Part shown: positions 43,611 through 58,600 of the stretch, one piece after another
How the letters are laid out: every line of letters starts with the position of its first letter
Numbering within the stretch: position 1 is the stretch's first letter
Source of the DNA: Emydura subglobosa
Lineage: Eukaryota; Chordata; Testudines; Chelidae
Direction: 5' to 3'
NCBI GenBank assembly: GCA_007922225.1
Contig: ML679974.1
Span: 685,657 to 749,656, forward strand
Length of the DNA: 64,000 nt
Notes under the pieces: generated by a model
Told to the model about the DNA's origin: nothing
Database searches by the model: none
The model's input: only the letters and a program-made list of their open reading frames with translations
Translations under genes and position numbers: made by a program

Positions 43611-46600
43611 CTGCGGGGAGAGCACAAGGGGCCGGGTGACTCCAGTGACTGGGCTCTGGGGATGTAGTTGGGTGAAGCCCACTGGCCTGCGTTACTCAGG
43701 TCTGATCAGACGGCCGGATGGTCCCTTCTGGCCCTGACCTCTGTGCCTCCGGCTACACAAGCCTCACTGCAGCGACTGTCTGCAGCGAAAGGAGACGCCG
43801 CCCAGGGCCCGGCGTTCACTTTGTAAGCCAGCGCCCTTAACTGCTGGGATGACTGGGAGCCCTGATGAGGGCGGCATGTGCCCCGGGGCAGGGAGCTGGC
43901 TACAAGACCCAGGGACCACTGGAGGAGAATACGGCTTGCTGGGGCCGCCTGCTGGTCAAAAGACAGCAGCAGATGTGTTTCAGTGGGAGCTGCGTCTGAT
44001 TGGCCTGACCTGGCAGGAGGGTTGCTGGGCCAAAGGTGGGGGGTTTTAGTGGGGGTGCTGCCCGGTATACAGAATAGGTCCTCTGGGCTGGAGACAATTG
44101 GGCCAACGTTCCAGCCTGACATGCCTAGTAAAGCAAAGCCCAGCTGAACTGGATGGATAATCCCAGCAGGACCAGCCCCCAAATGGCCAGGGCCACCCAA
44201 GTCCCTCCGTTCACACCCTACTTCCCTCCTCTCTCTACGGAAAGGGAGGAGCCTGGCCTGGCTAGAGCCAGAGTCCAGCAGCCTCTGGCCAGCCCTCACC
44301 TGTGCCCAGCTGAGGTTCTTGTTGGTCAAGTGATAATGGACCATGCCTTGGTGCTCGTGCTTCAGGACACTCCCTGGAAGAGACAAGTTAGGAGACAGCT
44401 GGCGACACACACACATGGCTGCCACGCCCACCGCCTAGGGCTCCCTGGCATGACCAGAGGCCGCGTCCCGGCTGAGGGGAAGGGGCTTAGGGGCTGTACC
44501 TGGAAATGTCTTCTCCACAAAGGCCTTGAACACCTGCACGTCGCCCTCCTCATCAGCCTGGGTTTTGGCCAGTAGGGTGTAGCCGCTGCCAAACTTGCTC
44601 TTCAGGTGCTGGGGGCTGCCCAGACATTTGAACTGCCCGTTAACCATGATGGCCAGCCTGGTGCACAAGGCCTCGCACTCTTCCATGCTGCAGGGAGGAG
44701 AAGGGAACCATGGAATGGAGGCGGCATCTGGAGGGTACGATGCTGAACACCTGGGGTGGCTGCTGCCTGGGGCAGGGATGTGACGGGGCTTTTGGGTGGG
44801 GGCTGGAGACAGACACGGGAAGCTCTTCTTTACCCACAAGGGAGGTGGGGTGCAAGCTTGCCACCCCTGCTTCGCAGGCTAGAAGCCATGGGCAGAGTGG
44901 AGCAGGTTACACTGCAACGGGAACTGGGAGGACTGTGCAGAGCTACCATTTCAATGCTCATTCAGCAGGTGCCACAAACATCTGCCTGGCGCTCTGGGAG
45001 ATGGGGAGCAAGGGCTAGTCCATTGCAGGGGAACCTCCCAGCCACCCTGCCCCTCCCCTGTCCCCCTTCTCCCTCCACATCCCCCCTTTCCTCTCCACTG
45101 TGTCCCAGAAAGGAAAGAGGCACCACCTGTGGGATGTGATGATGATGGATTTCCCGCATTCCCGTGTCCTGGTCACGGCATCCCAAAGTAGGCGCCTGGC
45201 CACAGGGTCCATGCCAGTGGAGGGCTCGTCCATAAAGATCACAGGAGGCCCGCCGATCAGGGCAATGCCGGCACTCAGCTTCCGCTTGTTGCCGCCGCTG
45301 TGAGGGAGACACGGACATGAAAAGCAGCTTCGAAACAAGCTCTGTGGAGCATCATGTGTGGCTCTATGGGATGCCTCACTGTCTCGGGCATGCTGGGGGG
45401 CGGGAAGCCTGAATGTCAGGGGGCTGCAGGTAGGAAATCAGGGCATCCCATTGAACCAGTTCACAAAGGCTCCCCCCCCCACAACAACAGGTAATCATTT
45501 GCACCACTCAGGTACCATCCAGCTGTGTGTCAGAGCCCTTTCCAAACTACGGGGCACTTAGCTGCACAGGCAAGGACCAGCTATCCCCATTTGACAGATG
45601 GGGAAACCGAGGCAGGGAGAGGGAGACTGGCCAAAAGTTCTCAGCAAGTCTGGGGCAGAACTGGGACTAGATCTCCTGTCTTCTGGCACTGAGCCCTGAG
45701 CTTTAACCTCTAGGCCCTGCTCCCACAGGCACTCAGGTTTCCAGTTCTGCCCATGGGGACGCCTCAGGGCAGAGGGTTTCTGTCTCACCTGTAGGACCTC
45801 ACTAGCTTGTCCGCGTGGGGCTCCAGGAGCAGCCCCCGCAGCATGTTCTCCACGCAACTCCCGATGTAGCGCTCGGGGATCCCGCGCAGCCGGGCATACA
45901 TGCTCAGTGTCTCCCGGCCAGTCATGTGATCCAGCAGGGCATCAAACTGAGGGCAGTAGCCAATCCGCTGCTGAACCTGGGAGCAAAGGAAAGCCAAGAA
46001 AATAAGCAGAGAGCCAGCCCCTGTGAACAGCTCATTTCACTGAGATCACTAGCAGGGGGAGCTTTGCTCTTGCCATAAAGATCCAGTCCTAATCATTTTA
46101 CACTAATTACATCACTGGGTAGATTCAAATAACCACAGCCCTGAATGTGCTGGATCTCCAGGCAGAAAGACAGACAACCCCATACAATACAGGCTTATGG
46201 CTAATGTGTCTTCTAACCAGCTGGTAGAATAACGAGCCATGAGAAGTCACAGAGCTGCTAGAGACTAGGGATGGCTAGAAAATCACGGCATGGCTGGTTG
46301 GTGCTCCCTGATTCCTAGACAGGCGTGCTACACTGCTAGCCAGACAACACCATACTACACTCTTCAAATCCTCTTCGTGTCAGTCAGTCCAGCAACTGAG
46401 GCTACCGGGCAAGGAAGCTACACTCTACGTACTGCCTGCCAATAAGCAAGGGGAGAAATCGGTCACTCAAAGAGGTTAAGTGGGCACCATGCAAAGTTAC
46501 TCACTGTACTGTACGCCTGGTATCTTGCTTCCTAAATCCTCACTAGCGAGAGGGATATTTGTGCCAGCCTCCTATGGCCTGATCCCGTGTTAGTTTCTTC

Positions 46601-49600
46601 TGGGTAGCTTCCCAGGTTTTAATTCTTTGCTCCCTCTCCCAAATCAACACTATCTGCAGACCAGAGTGCATGAACATGGGCACCTAACTGCGGCACCAGC
46701 TTCAGGGGGACAGGAACTAGATCACAGGCTCCTAGCCAGTTTTATTCCACAGCTGGCCCCACAGTGCAGGGGGCACTGTGCTTCCGTGTGTCTGCCACTT
46801 CTCAAAAGAGGGGCTGCAGGGGGTTAGAGAGACCTTAATGGGGGGGAAAGGCACAGACACAGATAACGTGTTGGAACTTTGGATTCCAGGAGGAGAGCCC
46901 TCAAAACTGACCCCAAATTTCAAGGTGGATTGTCTTTGGGAAGGAATCATTAACATGTCTGGAGCAGCAGTACCATGTATTAGTGTCCACCCATCGATGT
47001 GTCAGATCCGAAATGATCAGGGCCTGTTTTCAGGATTCTCTGCATGGTTACCAGAAGCTTAGTTTATAAAGGAAACGCTGCTGCTTTGGCTAACTCCATC
47101 CATTTTCTGGAAAGCCACCAAAAAGATGGACAGACGGAAAGGACTGCTCATCCCATTTAGGAACTACAAGTCCTGTATTCTGCCTGACAGCAGTCAGCAC
47201 CAGCTACTTCAGAAGAAGGCAGAAGAACAGCCTATTCATATAGGGGTGTTTTTCACCAATTCCCCATCAGTTAGTAGCAGGATTTATTCCGTAAGGTACC
47301 AGGGTTTATTCCCATCTGAATAATTTTAATCTAATGTAACTGCTGATGTTCTCATTAGCCATAAAAGGTCTGATACTTGTTTGAATCATGCTAAAATCTC
47401 ACTGTGGAGCAATGAGTTCAATGGCTAATTATGCCTTGTGCAAACTATTTCCTTTAACTACGTTTACGAAATGTGTTGCCTTGCAATACCATTGACTGCC
47501 CACCATTCTTTGATTGGGAGAAGGGATAAACAGAAGGTGTAAAGAGATGGCAATTTCCTGCAGTATCCTGGGAAAGCCTGGCTGAATTAAGTTTATGTAG
47601 CTTTCAGGTCCATTGCACTAACTGCCAAGGTGACGTATTATTGTGGGCCGGGATGGTCTGTGCCGTCTCGAGGGGAGAGATGAGATGCAAGGCTTGGAGG
47701 GAGGTAAGGCACACGCTGAGCAACATGCCAGAGAAGAATGGGCTTTTGGCGCAACGTGTGTGAGACATGGATTTCCTGGGAAATATCTGGGGGAGGGGGT
47801 AGGAGGAATGCAAATTTCTCACCTCTGGTTATGCAAAAACCCAGCCTTTGGAAGCTCTGCCCTAAGAAAGGGTCTTTGCCTGCTGACCACCTCCTCCCAG
47901 AGACTGTATGACGAAATGGATGAACTGACTGGCTGATTGTTCTGGTTCGGAGCGAAGGCTGTTACGAACTTGTACCCACAGAAAACCCCAACCGGGGGGA
48001 AGAGAGCAGGGTAGGGGTGAAGGGCTGACTCTTGCCAGAGCCCCTCCTGGAGACGGGGTGATCCCTGATAAGATCATTAGCAGGTGTGTAGGTTCTTTTA
48101 CTATTTGCATTGGTTTTCTCTATAATACTCTTAAGAATAAATGGGCTGTGAGATAACTTGTAACTGCTAGCAATTCACACTGTTACAGATCCCACACGCT
48201 GCCACGTGATTGGTCACAGTGCAAGCCAACAGCACCAGTATTCCCCCTGCACTCCATCAAAGGCATCTGCTCCAGGCTTCTCAGCCATCACCTCTCTTGG
48301 GCAGGGACCTACGGCTCTCTCACCTGACTGGGGTTTTCCTAGGCTGCACAGTTCCCGGCCTATCCCAGCAAGCCAGGTATCTGCGCTTTGTTTCTCTCCG
48401 AAGGCTGTGAACAGCAGGGATGTTACCGTGGTCAGAACGCGTGCAGAACATTTAGTGAGAGGTAGCAGCGTCCATGTGGCCAGTTAGTGCGTCAGAGATT
48501 TGCATCTCAGCTTGCCATGCACTAAGTCTCTATGCAGACGAGCCCTAATTTACATGAGTCGGTAGCTTAATGCATTTTGATTACAGCGCGTGGCACTCTT
48601 TGAAAAGTTACTGACGTTATTCCGAGGTTAAACTCGTTTTCTCTCTGCCTTTACAGCCAAGAGGGTCAGCCTCCACCAAACCCTGCTTCCGACCTTCGGA
48701 AGCAGCTAACACCCCATCGCTCTCCTGCTCCCCACACACACGTGGCCAGAAGAAGCATTGTGCCCTGAGAATCAAACATGGGGTGCTGAAGCAAGGCTGC
48801 TTTCCCACTCTGCCCCCAGCGTCACCCTCAGCAGGGTGACACCAGCCTCGCCCATTCGCTCTATGGGGCTCGCTACCTTTTTGATGTTGGCTAGGATGCT
48901 GTGGCCATCCACGTAGGCGTCCCCCGAGGTGATGCTCTCATCACCGGTCAGCATTTTGAAGGTGGTGGTTTTGCCGGCCCCGTTGAAGCCAAGCAGGCCG
49001 AAGCACTCCCCTTTGCTGACCGCCAGGGAGATTCTGTCCACAGCTAGCAGGGACTCGTGGCTGTCGTACACCTGGGAGAAAGCAGAGAGCAATCCACTCG
49101 GTTACAGAAAGCCTGAGTGCTTTTCCATCTGCCCGATACACTCCTGCTACTTCCTGACTGGGGTGCTGGGCTCCACAGGGGATGCTCAGGGACAGGGCTA
49201 AGAAGGGGACCCTCAGAGCCTGAGACAAATGAAATCAAGCCCTTGAATACAGAATTAGATCCCTCACTCCCTAACCAGTGGCAGCAGGGGCGTTCCTGCC
49301 ACCACAGCATGACCAGGGAAGCTGACCAGATTGGGGGCACTCGGCATCCTGCGTGTGAGCAGCAAAAGGGCTCAGGCCCCTGTCCCACAGTCAGCAGCGT
49401 GCAGGACCGTCACAAGCAGCACTCGGTGTTCTCAAAGCACCCTGGGAAATGGCAAGCAGAGGGGCAACCCTCCACATCCACCAAAGCCCGGGCTTTCCTT
49501 GGGCACTTCGCTGTCAGGGCCTCTTCACGGACTCGCCAACAGGACAGGAGCCGCATCCTTCCATCCCAGCGGGCCCAGCAGGGCGTGGCCAGCAACACCA

Positions 49601-52600
49601 CTCACCAGGACGAAGGTGCGAAGTTCCACAAGGCCGGGGGTCATGGACAGCCAAGGCCGGGCTTTGCTGCTGTGCAAACCTTCCCTGGAACAGCTCTGCT
49701 AGTGCGCCGTGAAATCCAGACCGGCAGCACCCTGCAAAGCTGCAGCGGCACAAACCGTCTGTGTCCATTCGTCTAAACTGGGCCCGTTTAGGGTGGACGT
49801 AACCCTGCAAGGCCCACAGGCTCCAACTCACCTTGGTGAGCTCTTTGATGACCAGTGGGCTGCTCAGCGAGGATAGCAGCTCTGGCGGAGACTCCAAAAC
49901 TTTCTTTCTCTCATCTGCCACATCCCGGTCTTCTGGCAGCACAGGCCCCTTGTTCAGCAGCAGCACCTACGCCGGGGTGACCAGAGGGGACGTCAAGGCG
50001 TGACTGGCAGGGGTGAGAGGCTGCCCTGGGTGAGCCCCCAACTTGGAGAAATGCAATTTAAAGGAGGAGAAAACTGTTCCAACACACGCTGGATGGACCC
50101 TCCCTCCCAGACAAGCTGAGGAATGATTTCACTCCCCCCCCCCCCCCCCAGCCTGACCCTTCTGTCCAGCAGACTTTAGGAACAATTCTCCTCTCTGCCC
50201 CCGATAGACACAGCCCTGACGGTGGGAGGGAGAAACCCCCATGTCAGAGAATGTCAGGACCAGCAATGAGAGCAGTTTAGCGAGGGCGGGAGAATTAATC
50301 CTGCTTGTAGGCAAGCAAGAAGATGTGACTGAAAGCAAAGAGCATGTAGATCTGGGGCTCCGACACCACGATGACACCTGGCACAGGCCGCAGGCTCCAT
50401 TCAAATTCGTACTGGCTCCGATGGGCTCATTAGACCAGCCTGATACAAACACCTCTGATCTAAGAGTGTTAAGAGTCACACATTCCCCCAGTCCTGGACA
50501 ATCGGGACCCAATCCAAACCGAGCGCTTTGCACCCATCTCGTTTGTATCACCACCAACGGGCCCGATTCCCATTTACGCCAGCATCACTTCACTGACCTC
50601 AGCGGAGCCAATCCTGATTACAGAGGGATAAATGAGGCCCCGTTCTTCAGAATCCCAGCACACTGACATCCCGCACAATGCTGGGCTGGCAGATTCCCTG
50701 CTGCAAACACTCAGGCCCTGGGTCAAATGCACACTAGCCAAACCTGGCAGAAGGGCTCATCAGCAGGGGAGAGTGGAGGGCGGTTAATTCTCCCTTCCCT
50801 TGCTGGTTCAAGCCAGGAAAAGGGCTCTGAATGTTAAGAAGGGAGAAGGTGGGGAGGGCATGGAGGCACTGCAGCTTGATGGCAAACACCTGGCTGCCTG
50901 CACCGGTAAAACTACACTGCACAGTTGTTTCTGAACGGCTCAGCAGCTCACCCATTTCCGCCTCCTACAGAGGTCGCAGACAACGATCCTCAATCTCCAG
51001 AGGAGGTTCGTTTCAATGAAGAAGAGGAGGAGGAGGAAGGCAGTGCCCTGGACAGCCAGGGAGGTCAGATATTGTCCGATCCCTGGAGTCTCCCATGAGA
51101 AGTAATTCATCTGGTAACTGATATCTGGAGAGGGGGGAAAAAGCCAAAAATCAGAGGTGAGTCATTCCTTCCTTCGGGGGGAGGGGAGGATTTGTCCCCA
51201 CCTGCCACATTCCTGACCAGCCCAGCAGGGCTTCCCCACACAGCTCGGCCAGCACCCTTTGTCCCCAACCTGCTGGACGCCCATTAGTCAGTGACTGCCA
51301 ACTGGAAAGGATCTGGTGATGCAGAAAGATGCCCAATGGGGATCCAGGCAGAGCCCACTGGATTCTTCACTCTTTGTCCAGTCTTTAGCCTAGTTCCTTA
51401 GAGGTAAAAGGCTAATGCCCCAACCCCACTGTGCCCTTCCCCCCTCCCTCCCTGGTTAGCCTTTAAATCATCTCCTACTTTCTTGCTTTCCAAACTGACT
51501 TCTCAGCTCCACTGTCCAAGGCCAGGCCTGGAACCACAGATTTCCCAAGGGGAACCACGAAGATGTCTCGAAGGAGCATGGACTGTGCAGAAGCCAGGCC
51601 TGCTAGCCCCAGAGAAACAGGGAGGCAGGGATTTGCCCTTGCTGTGCGCACATGTCAGGGATCAAAGACACCAGTAAGCCTTCAAGTAGTTTTGATCTTT
51701 CGCCAGACTCCCCATCCTCAACTCTACTGTCCCCCTTGAGCCTGGCCCATCAATGACATGACTCTAGATGCCCACCTAGGTTCTAATCTGCTCCCCAGAT
51801 CCACAGGAGGCAAAATACCAAATATAATCCACCTTTCAGTTTGCACTGGTGTCCTGCAGAAAGCAGAGCCTCAGGAATCTAAGTGCACTGTGCAGGCACT
51901 CAGTAGCATCACAGAACAGAGAGGGGTGAGCAGCATTTGTAATCCATTTCTCACATCCGCTTACTCCCAGTGTTCCCCCCTAATGGCAACAATGTTCCTT
52001 TCTCTCCCCCTCACTCCCAACACCTCTGGAGAGTCTTTTATGGAGACCAGCCTGTGCCGTCTCACTGCAAGGCCCATGGGGATGCTGGACAGTCGAGGGC
52101 TGGCAAGCTGAAAAGGAAGCAATTTGGATACTCACTAAACGCTTTGCAGATGATGACAGCTTCGATGGAAGAGGTGCAGAACTGAATGAACTCGTAGTTC
52201 TGGTAAAAGTCGCTGATGCACTGGCCCAAGCAGTAGTTGGGCAAAATCAAGAAGATTTTATCTAGGGTTCTGGAGAGGTCCACCAGGCCTAGCTCTGAAA
52301 GAGAAACAAGATCAGGTGGGTGGACTTCAGTGCTGAAATTTGTTGTCCCAGAAAACACAGCAGCAAGACTTCAGAATTTATAAAGCAAGGAGGGAAAATG
52401 AATTGGCACCGTGGTGCATGGCAGGAGGAATGAATCTGCAGAGCTCTCCCTGCTAGCAATTAGCACTGTAGGGTCTCCGGCCAAGGAATTGAGGAAAACC
52501 TCTTATTTTTCACTGGAGGCTGAACCACGCTAGCATCTTACAGGACAGAGTGGGAGGGTGAGGATTATGTCAGGAAGGCAGAGGGCAGTCACCTTACCTG

Positions 52601-55600
52601 GAATGCTCATGATCGTGACCGCGAGGAAGGTGGCCGTGCCCGAGAAGATGTTGAAGATGGTGAGCCGAGTGTAGGCTGTCGCTGCCACTGAGAAAAAGAA
52701 ACTGAGCAGGTACATGAGAGGGATGATGGCCCAGCCGTAGAGCAGGAAGATGAGCATCACGTCGACAAGGTGGTTGTCCTGGGTGAAAGCTTTCACGGCG
52801 AAGGCCTGGAATATCACCTTAAAGACGACACCGAGAGGAGAATCAACACCCAAGGAATGAGTTGTTCTAGATCATGCCTAACACAGCCTCCATCTGACCT
52901 GGCTGGACAGCTTAACACTGTTGCCAACTCTTAACACGCACTGCCAGCTTGAATCAGGACATGGGCAGAGTTACCCTTATCCTGGAGCCCCACTAGAAGA
53001 AGCCATAGATGAAGACATGAGGAGTAAAGCAACGCTGTTTGCACTTCCCCACCCCTACAAGGCTTTTCAGCAGGGTTTCTGCAGGCCAGACATGCAGGTT
53101 TCCCTGTTGGTCCTTTATTCGTCTTTGCTTAGGGACAGTTACTGTAATAAGATGGGCCCAAGGATGGCAGTGGACAAAGTGGATGGGAGGGAAGCAGTAG
53201 ACGAGCTAGGTCTTGATGTTAGCAAGGCTTTTGACACAGTCCCACATGACATTCTCATAAGCAAATTTTAGAAATGTGGTCTACATGAAATTACTATACA
53301 GTGGATGCACAAGTGGTCAAAAGACCATACTTAAAGAGTAGTTATCAATGGTTCGCTGTCAAACCCGGCATATGTTTCTAGTGGGCTGGCACAGGGTCCA
53401 ATCCTGGGTCCGGTTCCATTCAATATTTGCGCTAGTGGAGTGAAGTGGAGGCTTATAAAATGTGCAGATGACACTGAGCTGGGAGGAGTTACAAGCATTT
53501 TGGAGACCAGCATTGGAATTCAAAATTACCTTGACAATTGGAGAATTGGTCTGAAATCAAGATGATGAAATTCAACAAAGACAAGTGCATAGCACTTCAC
53601 TTGGAAGGAAAACTCAAACTACAAAATGGGGAATAACTGACTAGATGATAGCACTGCTGAAAAGAATCTGGAGTTATAGTAGATCACAAATTGAACAGTC
53701 AACAATGTGATGCAGGTGTGAAAAAGGTTAATGTAATTTTTGGGTGCATTCACAGGAGTGTTGCATGTAAAACATAGGAGAGGTAATGGTCCCACTCTCT
53801 ACATGGCACTGGTGAGGCCTCAGCTGGAGTGTCCAATTCTGGGCACCGCACTTTAGGAAGGATGTGGACAAACTGGAAAGTCCAGAGGAGAGCAACAAAA
53901 ATGAAAGAAGGTTTAGAAAACCTGATCTATGAGGAAAGGTTTAAAAAACTGGGCATCTGTAGTCTCGAGAGAAAAAAAAGACCGAGTGGGGGGGACTGGT
54001 AACAGTTTTCAGATATGTTAAGGGTTGTTATGAAGAGGATGGTGATCAATTGATCTTCATGTCCACTGAAGGTAGGACAAGAAGTAATGGACTTAATCTG
54101 CAGCCTGGGAGATTTAGGTTAGACGTTAGGAAAAACTCTCTCACTATAAAGATAGTTAAGCTCTGGAACAGGCTTCCAAGGGAGGTTGAGGAGTCCCCGT
54201 CACTGGAGGGTTTTCAGACCAGGTTGGACAAACACCCGTCAGGGATGGTCTAGGTGACGTGGTCCTGCCTCAGTGCAGGGGGCTGGACTCGATGACCTCT
54301 AGGAGGTCCCCTCTGGCCCTGCGTTTCTAGGATTCTAGAACAGAGATGTGTCACTAGTGACTCACCAGCATCAGTGCACAGGGAATGAGGAAATTGATGA
54401 GGTCCCAAAGCAGGGCTGAGAGCCAGAAATTGGCGACATAGACCCCGCTGACAAACTGCACGTGCTTGGCCTTGATGGCTCTCTCGCTGACCAGCAGGAG
54501 CGCAAAGGTGCTGGACAAGGACGCCATCCCATAGAGCAAGTTGATAGCAATGGCAAAGCCAGTCTGGCCTCTAAGGGAACATTAAAGCAACTGGTTAGCA
54601 GGGGAGAAATCCCATCGGAACAATAGCAAGCATCTGAACCTAGCTGCTCCCTATGTTGTATGCTGCACACGGACGAGGCTGGTGGCTTGAGCTCTCTATC
54701 CCCCCCAGCATGATTCTCCTAATGCCAGAGGGGGTCACGACCACCTCCCAGCCCTTCAGTCTTGACCCACCACTGTGCTCCCTCAAAGTCAACCTAGGCA
54801 GCTCTGAGCATGGTGCTCTCGCCTGGAGAGCAGTTGGGCAGCTCAGGGTGACGTTCCCTGTGCAATGTCTGTGCCTGAAAAACATTCAGCATCTGCTGCA
54901 CCAAAGGTCAAATCCTGAGCGGTGCTGAGCACCTGGCAACACCCATCGGCTTCTGTAAGAACTGCAGGCACGCTGCACAGCTCAGGATTGGGCCCCAGCA
55001 GATCACCCCTGGCTGGATGTTTGCTCACATCACACAATTCAGCACCAGTGGTGGGCTTCTTTGGCTCTGCAGAGGAGCCCAGGGCTGGAAGAGCAGATGA
55101 GGTGCGAGCGGCACTCGAGTAGCCCCTGCCTGTTCAAGGCCCAGCTTGGGGTGGAGACGCAGAGGGGGATGGGGGGGGGTGGCAAATCCACGCCCAAGAT
55201 GGAAGTGAAATAAAAACAAATGAGCGCTTCGATAGTAACCTCGCATCTCCACCCACCGCTCTCAAATCACCTGGCAACCATCAAGGAACCCTTGGGAGAT
55301 CAGCAGCATGATCCTCTGTGCAGAGAGGGGAGTCAGGGCACAGACAGGTGCCAAAGACCAAGCTTTCAAACGCAGCACCGCTTGGCTGAAAGCGGGTGTC
55401 ACGTACCTGTCTTTAGGCACCTACAATCTGATGTCCAGAGGCGTTACTGCTTCCACTGACCTCCGCTGGAATCCGGGGTCCTCAGCACCTCGGAAATCAG
55501 GCTGGAGGTGTCTGGAGACAGACGCTCAGCCACTAAGAGGGACCCCCACTTTTGGCTATTTGGGATCACATGACCTTGGGCTAGGTCACGCAGCACGTCC

Positions 55601-58600
55601 GTAGCACAGCGGGAGCCAGTGCACCAATGTCCTGATCGCCAGACCCGTCCTCTCGCCTGAGATAACACTCCCTCTCTGGTCTGATCTCAGCCATGGCCAG
55701 CTATGGGAAACTCAGCGCTGGTGGAAATTAGTGTGGCTTCATTGAAGTGGATGGTCCTATTGACTCCACTTGTGGGCTTGGCCCTCTGACCCCTGGCATG
55801 AAAGCAAGCAGTGAGAAAGCTGGACGTACTCCATGAGCTGGTCCTTTGCCGTCTCGGTGATGTTCCGCGGCTGGGGGTAGTTCGTGACAGTGATGGAAGC
55901 ATTGGGTCCAGCCAGCAGCCGGAACAGGGCGTTGTCTGCCAGCATCAGTGCAGTGGCAGAGGCATGATACGCCTGATTGTTGAACAGCGCCGTGATCAGA
56001 GTGCGGTTTTTGACTTCTTCGAAGGAAGCGGCTGCAATGTAGCGTTCATTGAAAGTTCCGCCCTCCGCTGCAGCTCGGGAGATCAGGTACTCCTCCAGGT
56101 CACCTGTGACAAGTGCATCCATTTAGCCATTACCACTGGAGCCCAGCTAGTACCCGTGCAATGGATGCCAGGGTCTGGGCACAAAAGATACTGAGCAATC
56201 ACTCGCCATCAGAAGTCCCTGGGAGCAGGGGAGGCTCCACATCTCGGAGTCTAGCTCTCATTCTTTACAGCAACGCTTCACTGAAAGAAATTGCATGTTA
56301 CAGAGGGAGGTGGCACTTAAGGTTTGTGCTGGTGGTTTTTGAATTCAACTTTATTTTAGGCAAAAGTCAGAACATGCGGCTTGGTTCAGCAAAGCCCCAT
56401 GGTTTGGATAGGATGCGCACAGCAGGCAACCGACACATTTGATCAGTTATTGGCTACTTGCTTAATATAAAACAAATGCCCTTTTAGAGGAGCATAGATA
56501 CTACTCGCACTTCTATACAGAACTAAGTCAAAAGAGGATCACACCATCCAGAGCCTTTTTAATGGACGATCTGGACCGTCTGTTATCGAAACTAACAGAA
56601 GAAATATAATAGCAAGTGTATGAATAGTACAAGTGTGTCAGAGAGGTACAGGAAAGACCACAAGGGCCAACCATAACAAATTTGGGGAAGGGTTATTCAA
56701 AGAGAGGGCTGTTTATGGGATAGCCTGTACAGCCATTCCAAGCCTTCCTGTAGACCCGAATTTCCTCGTTTAGAAGCAAGATGCACTTGGGTTCAACACA
56801 GTGTTTGGAAAGCAAACACATTTTTAAATGAAGTAAACACACACACGCACAGCCTGGAGATGCTGAACTAAGTTTCACCCTCCTTTCTGGTCTACATGAG
56901 GAAACATTTATACGTCTGCAAACATCTGCTTGTCTTACAGACTGCAGTGGCTAGCTAAGAGCTAACACAGCCTACTCTGGGAAATAATATGGAGAAAAGC
57001 AGCAGGCAATATGCAGACCTGTTTACATTTAATGCGCCTTGATATGCATACCTTATACTCAGATCTGAAAGCCAGGGAATACTGAGCTCGGAACCAAGTT
57101 TTGAGCTGGTGGAGAATTCTTGTCACCTTCCATTAAAAGAATTCGCTACCCAGGGATGCGCGAGTTGAAAGGCAAGTGTAAATTTGGAAGTTAAGGCACA
57201 GCTCTACTTTTAGCATGCCTGCTTAGTGAAGGGGTCTAACAGAATGGGATCAGAAATAACCTATGTACTGTATTACTCAGGCCTTTCAGGACACACAGAG
57301 GCTGGAATCTGACTTCTCTGGTGTCTGTTGGCTGCATCATATTGATCCTGCTCAGTTATTCCTGCTACTCACTATCTTTGGAGCAGGAAACCAGCAGCTC
57401 TTATGCCTATGGCCTAACACTGTATGACCCCTCCAGACTAGCAGCCCCGCCCCAGTCCTGACCTACCTAGCACCTCCAGGGGCACTTGGTGCTGACCATC
57501 CAGCAGCACCGCATACTGTTCAGCCAGTCTCGGTGAGATCCCGGATGCCTCAGAGATGGAGAAAGGCACAACAGTCTGGCCGTACGGGTCCAGTGTCAGC
57601 CTCAGCAGTGCGGAATCTCTCGGCCCGGGGAAGGTCTTGGCGACAACCAGAGCAAGGGTTGTGAAAATCAAAGGCACCAGGAACTGAGCTGCCACCATCT
57701 TCCAGTTGCGCCAGCTGTACACGGCCCTCTTCATGAACATGGCATAGAACTGCTGGCAGCACAGATAGAACTGGGAGGAGACAGAGGAAAGGGGAGGGTT
57801 TAACTGGACTCCATGTTGGCAGCAGACACCCCAGCAGGACAAATGCGTTAAACCCATCCCTACTGGATCAGCCCCTTGCAGCTTCCTGGTGGAAGGAAAC
57901 ACAGAGTCTCCGGAGGGCTCCTCCTAACCCAGACCATCCTAACTGGACTAACCTCAGAGCTCCAACTGGCCATGCTGGTTCCCAGCAAAGCCCGTAAAGA
58001 GATTATTGGGGGTTAACAACTGCAATCTGCATCTGTTTTCAGAAGAGTAGCTCCAACCCCTGCCAGCAGCCAGGTCCTGTGGTTTTACAACCGCCTTTTC
58101 TGACTTTTTTTCTCTCCCTCCCCTGTGGCTTAGTGAAATACCCACACAAAGCCACCAGAGACCTTGGACACATAGTGAAACAGGCTAAATGCAGGCCGCT
58201 GCTGCAGCTGCCCAAAGAGAGAAAGATTGCTTCCGCTAATCTCCTTCAGTGCTAGGACACACCCGTACTGCTTGGAACAATGGCAGGTGAAATATTAGAC
58301 AATCTGCCTTTTTTTAATTTGAAAGTGACCCTATGTATATAATGTTTGCAGTGTTGTTATAGCCATGTTGGGGGGCCCAAGAAAGCTCATCCCTTCCACC
58401 CAACAGAAGTTGGTCCAATAAAAGATTCTCTCACCACCTATCTTCTCCCTCCTATAAATCTAAGGCACATTAAAAAGGCTGCAGTGACTATTTCCTCATT
58501 TAATGCATAAAGTCCATCGAACAGGAAAGAAGCCATATAGAGGTAATTAGCCTTTATAGTGCTAGAAATATTCAGAATGTTAAACATTAAGAAGAGTAAA

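Noticed and set aside
49117..49776. 219-codon + strand ORF within the ABCA3 gene
   Set aside because: It lies antisense in the intron between the 49,966-49,832 and 49,071-48,877 exons, slightly overlapping nothing coding that is conserved. No domain; GC-driven.
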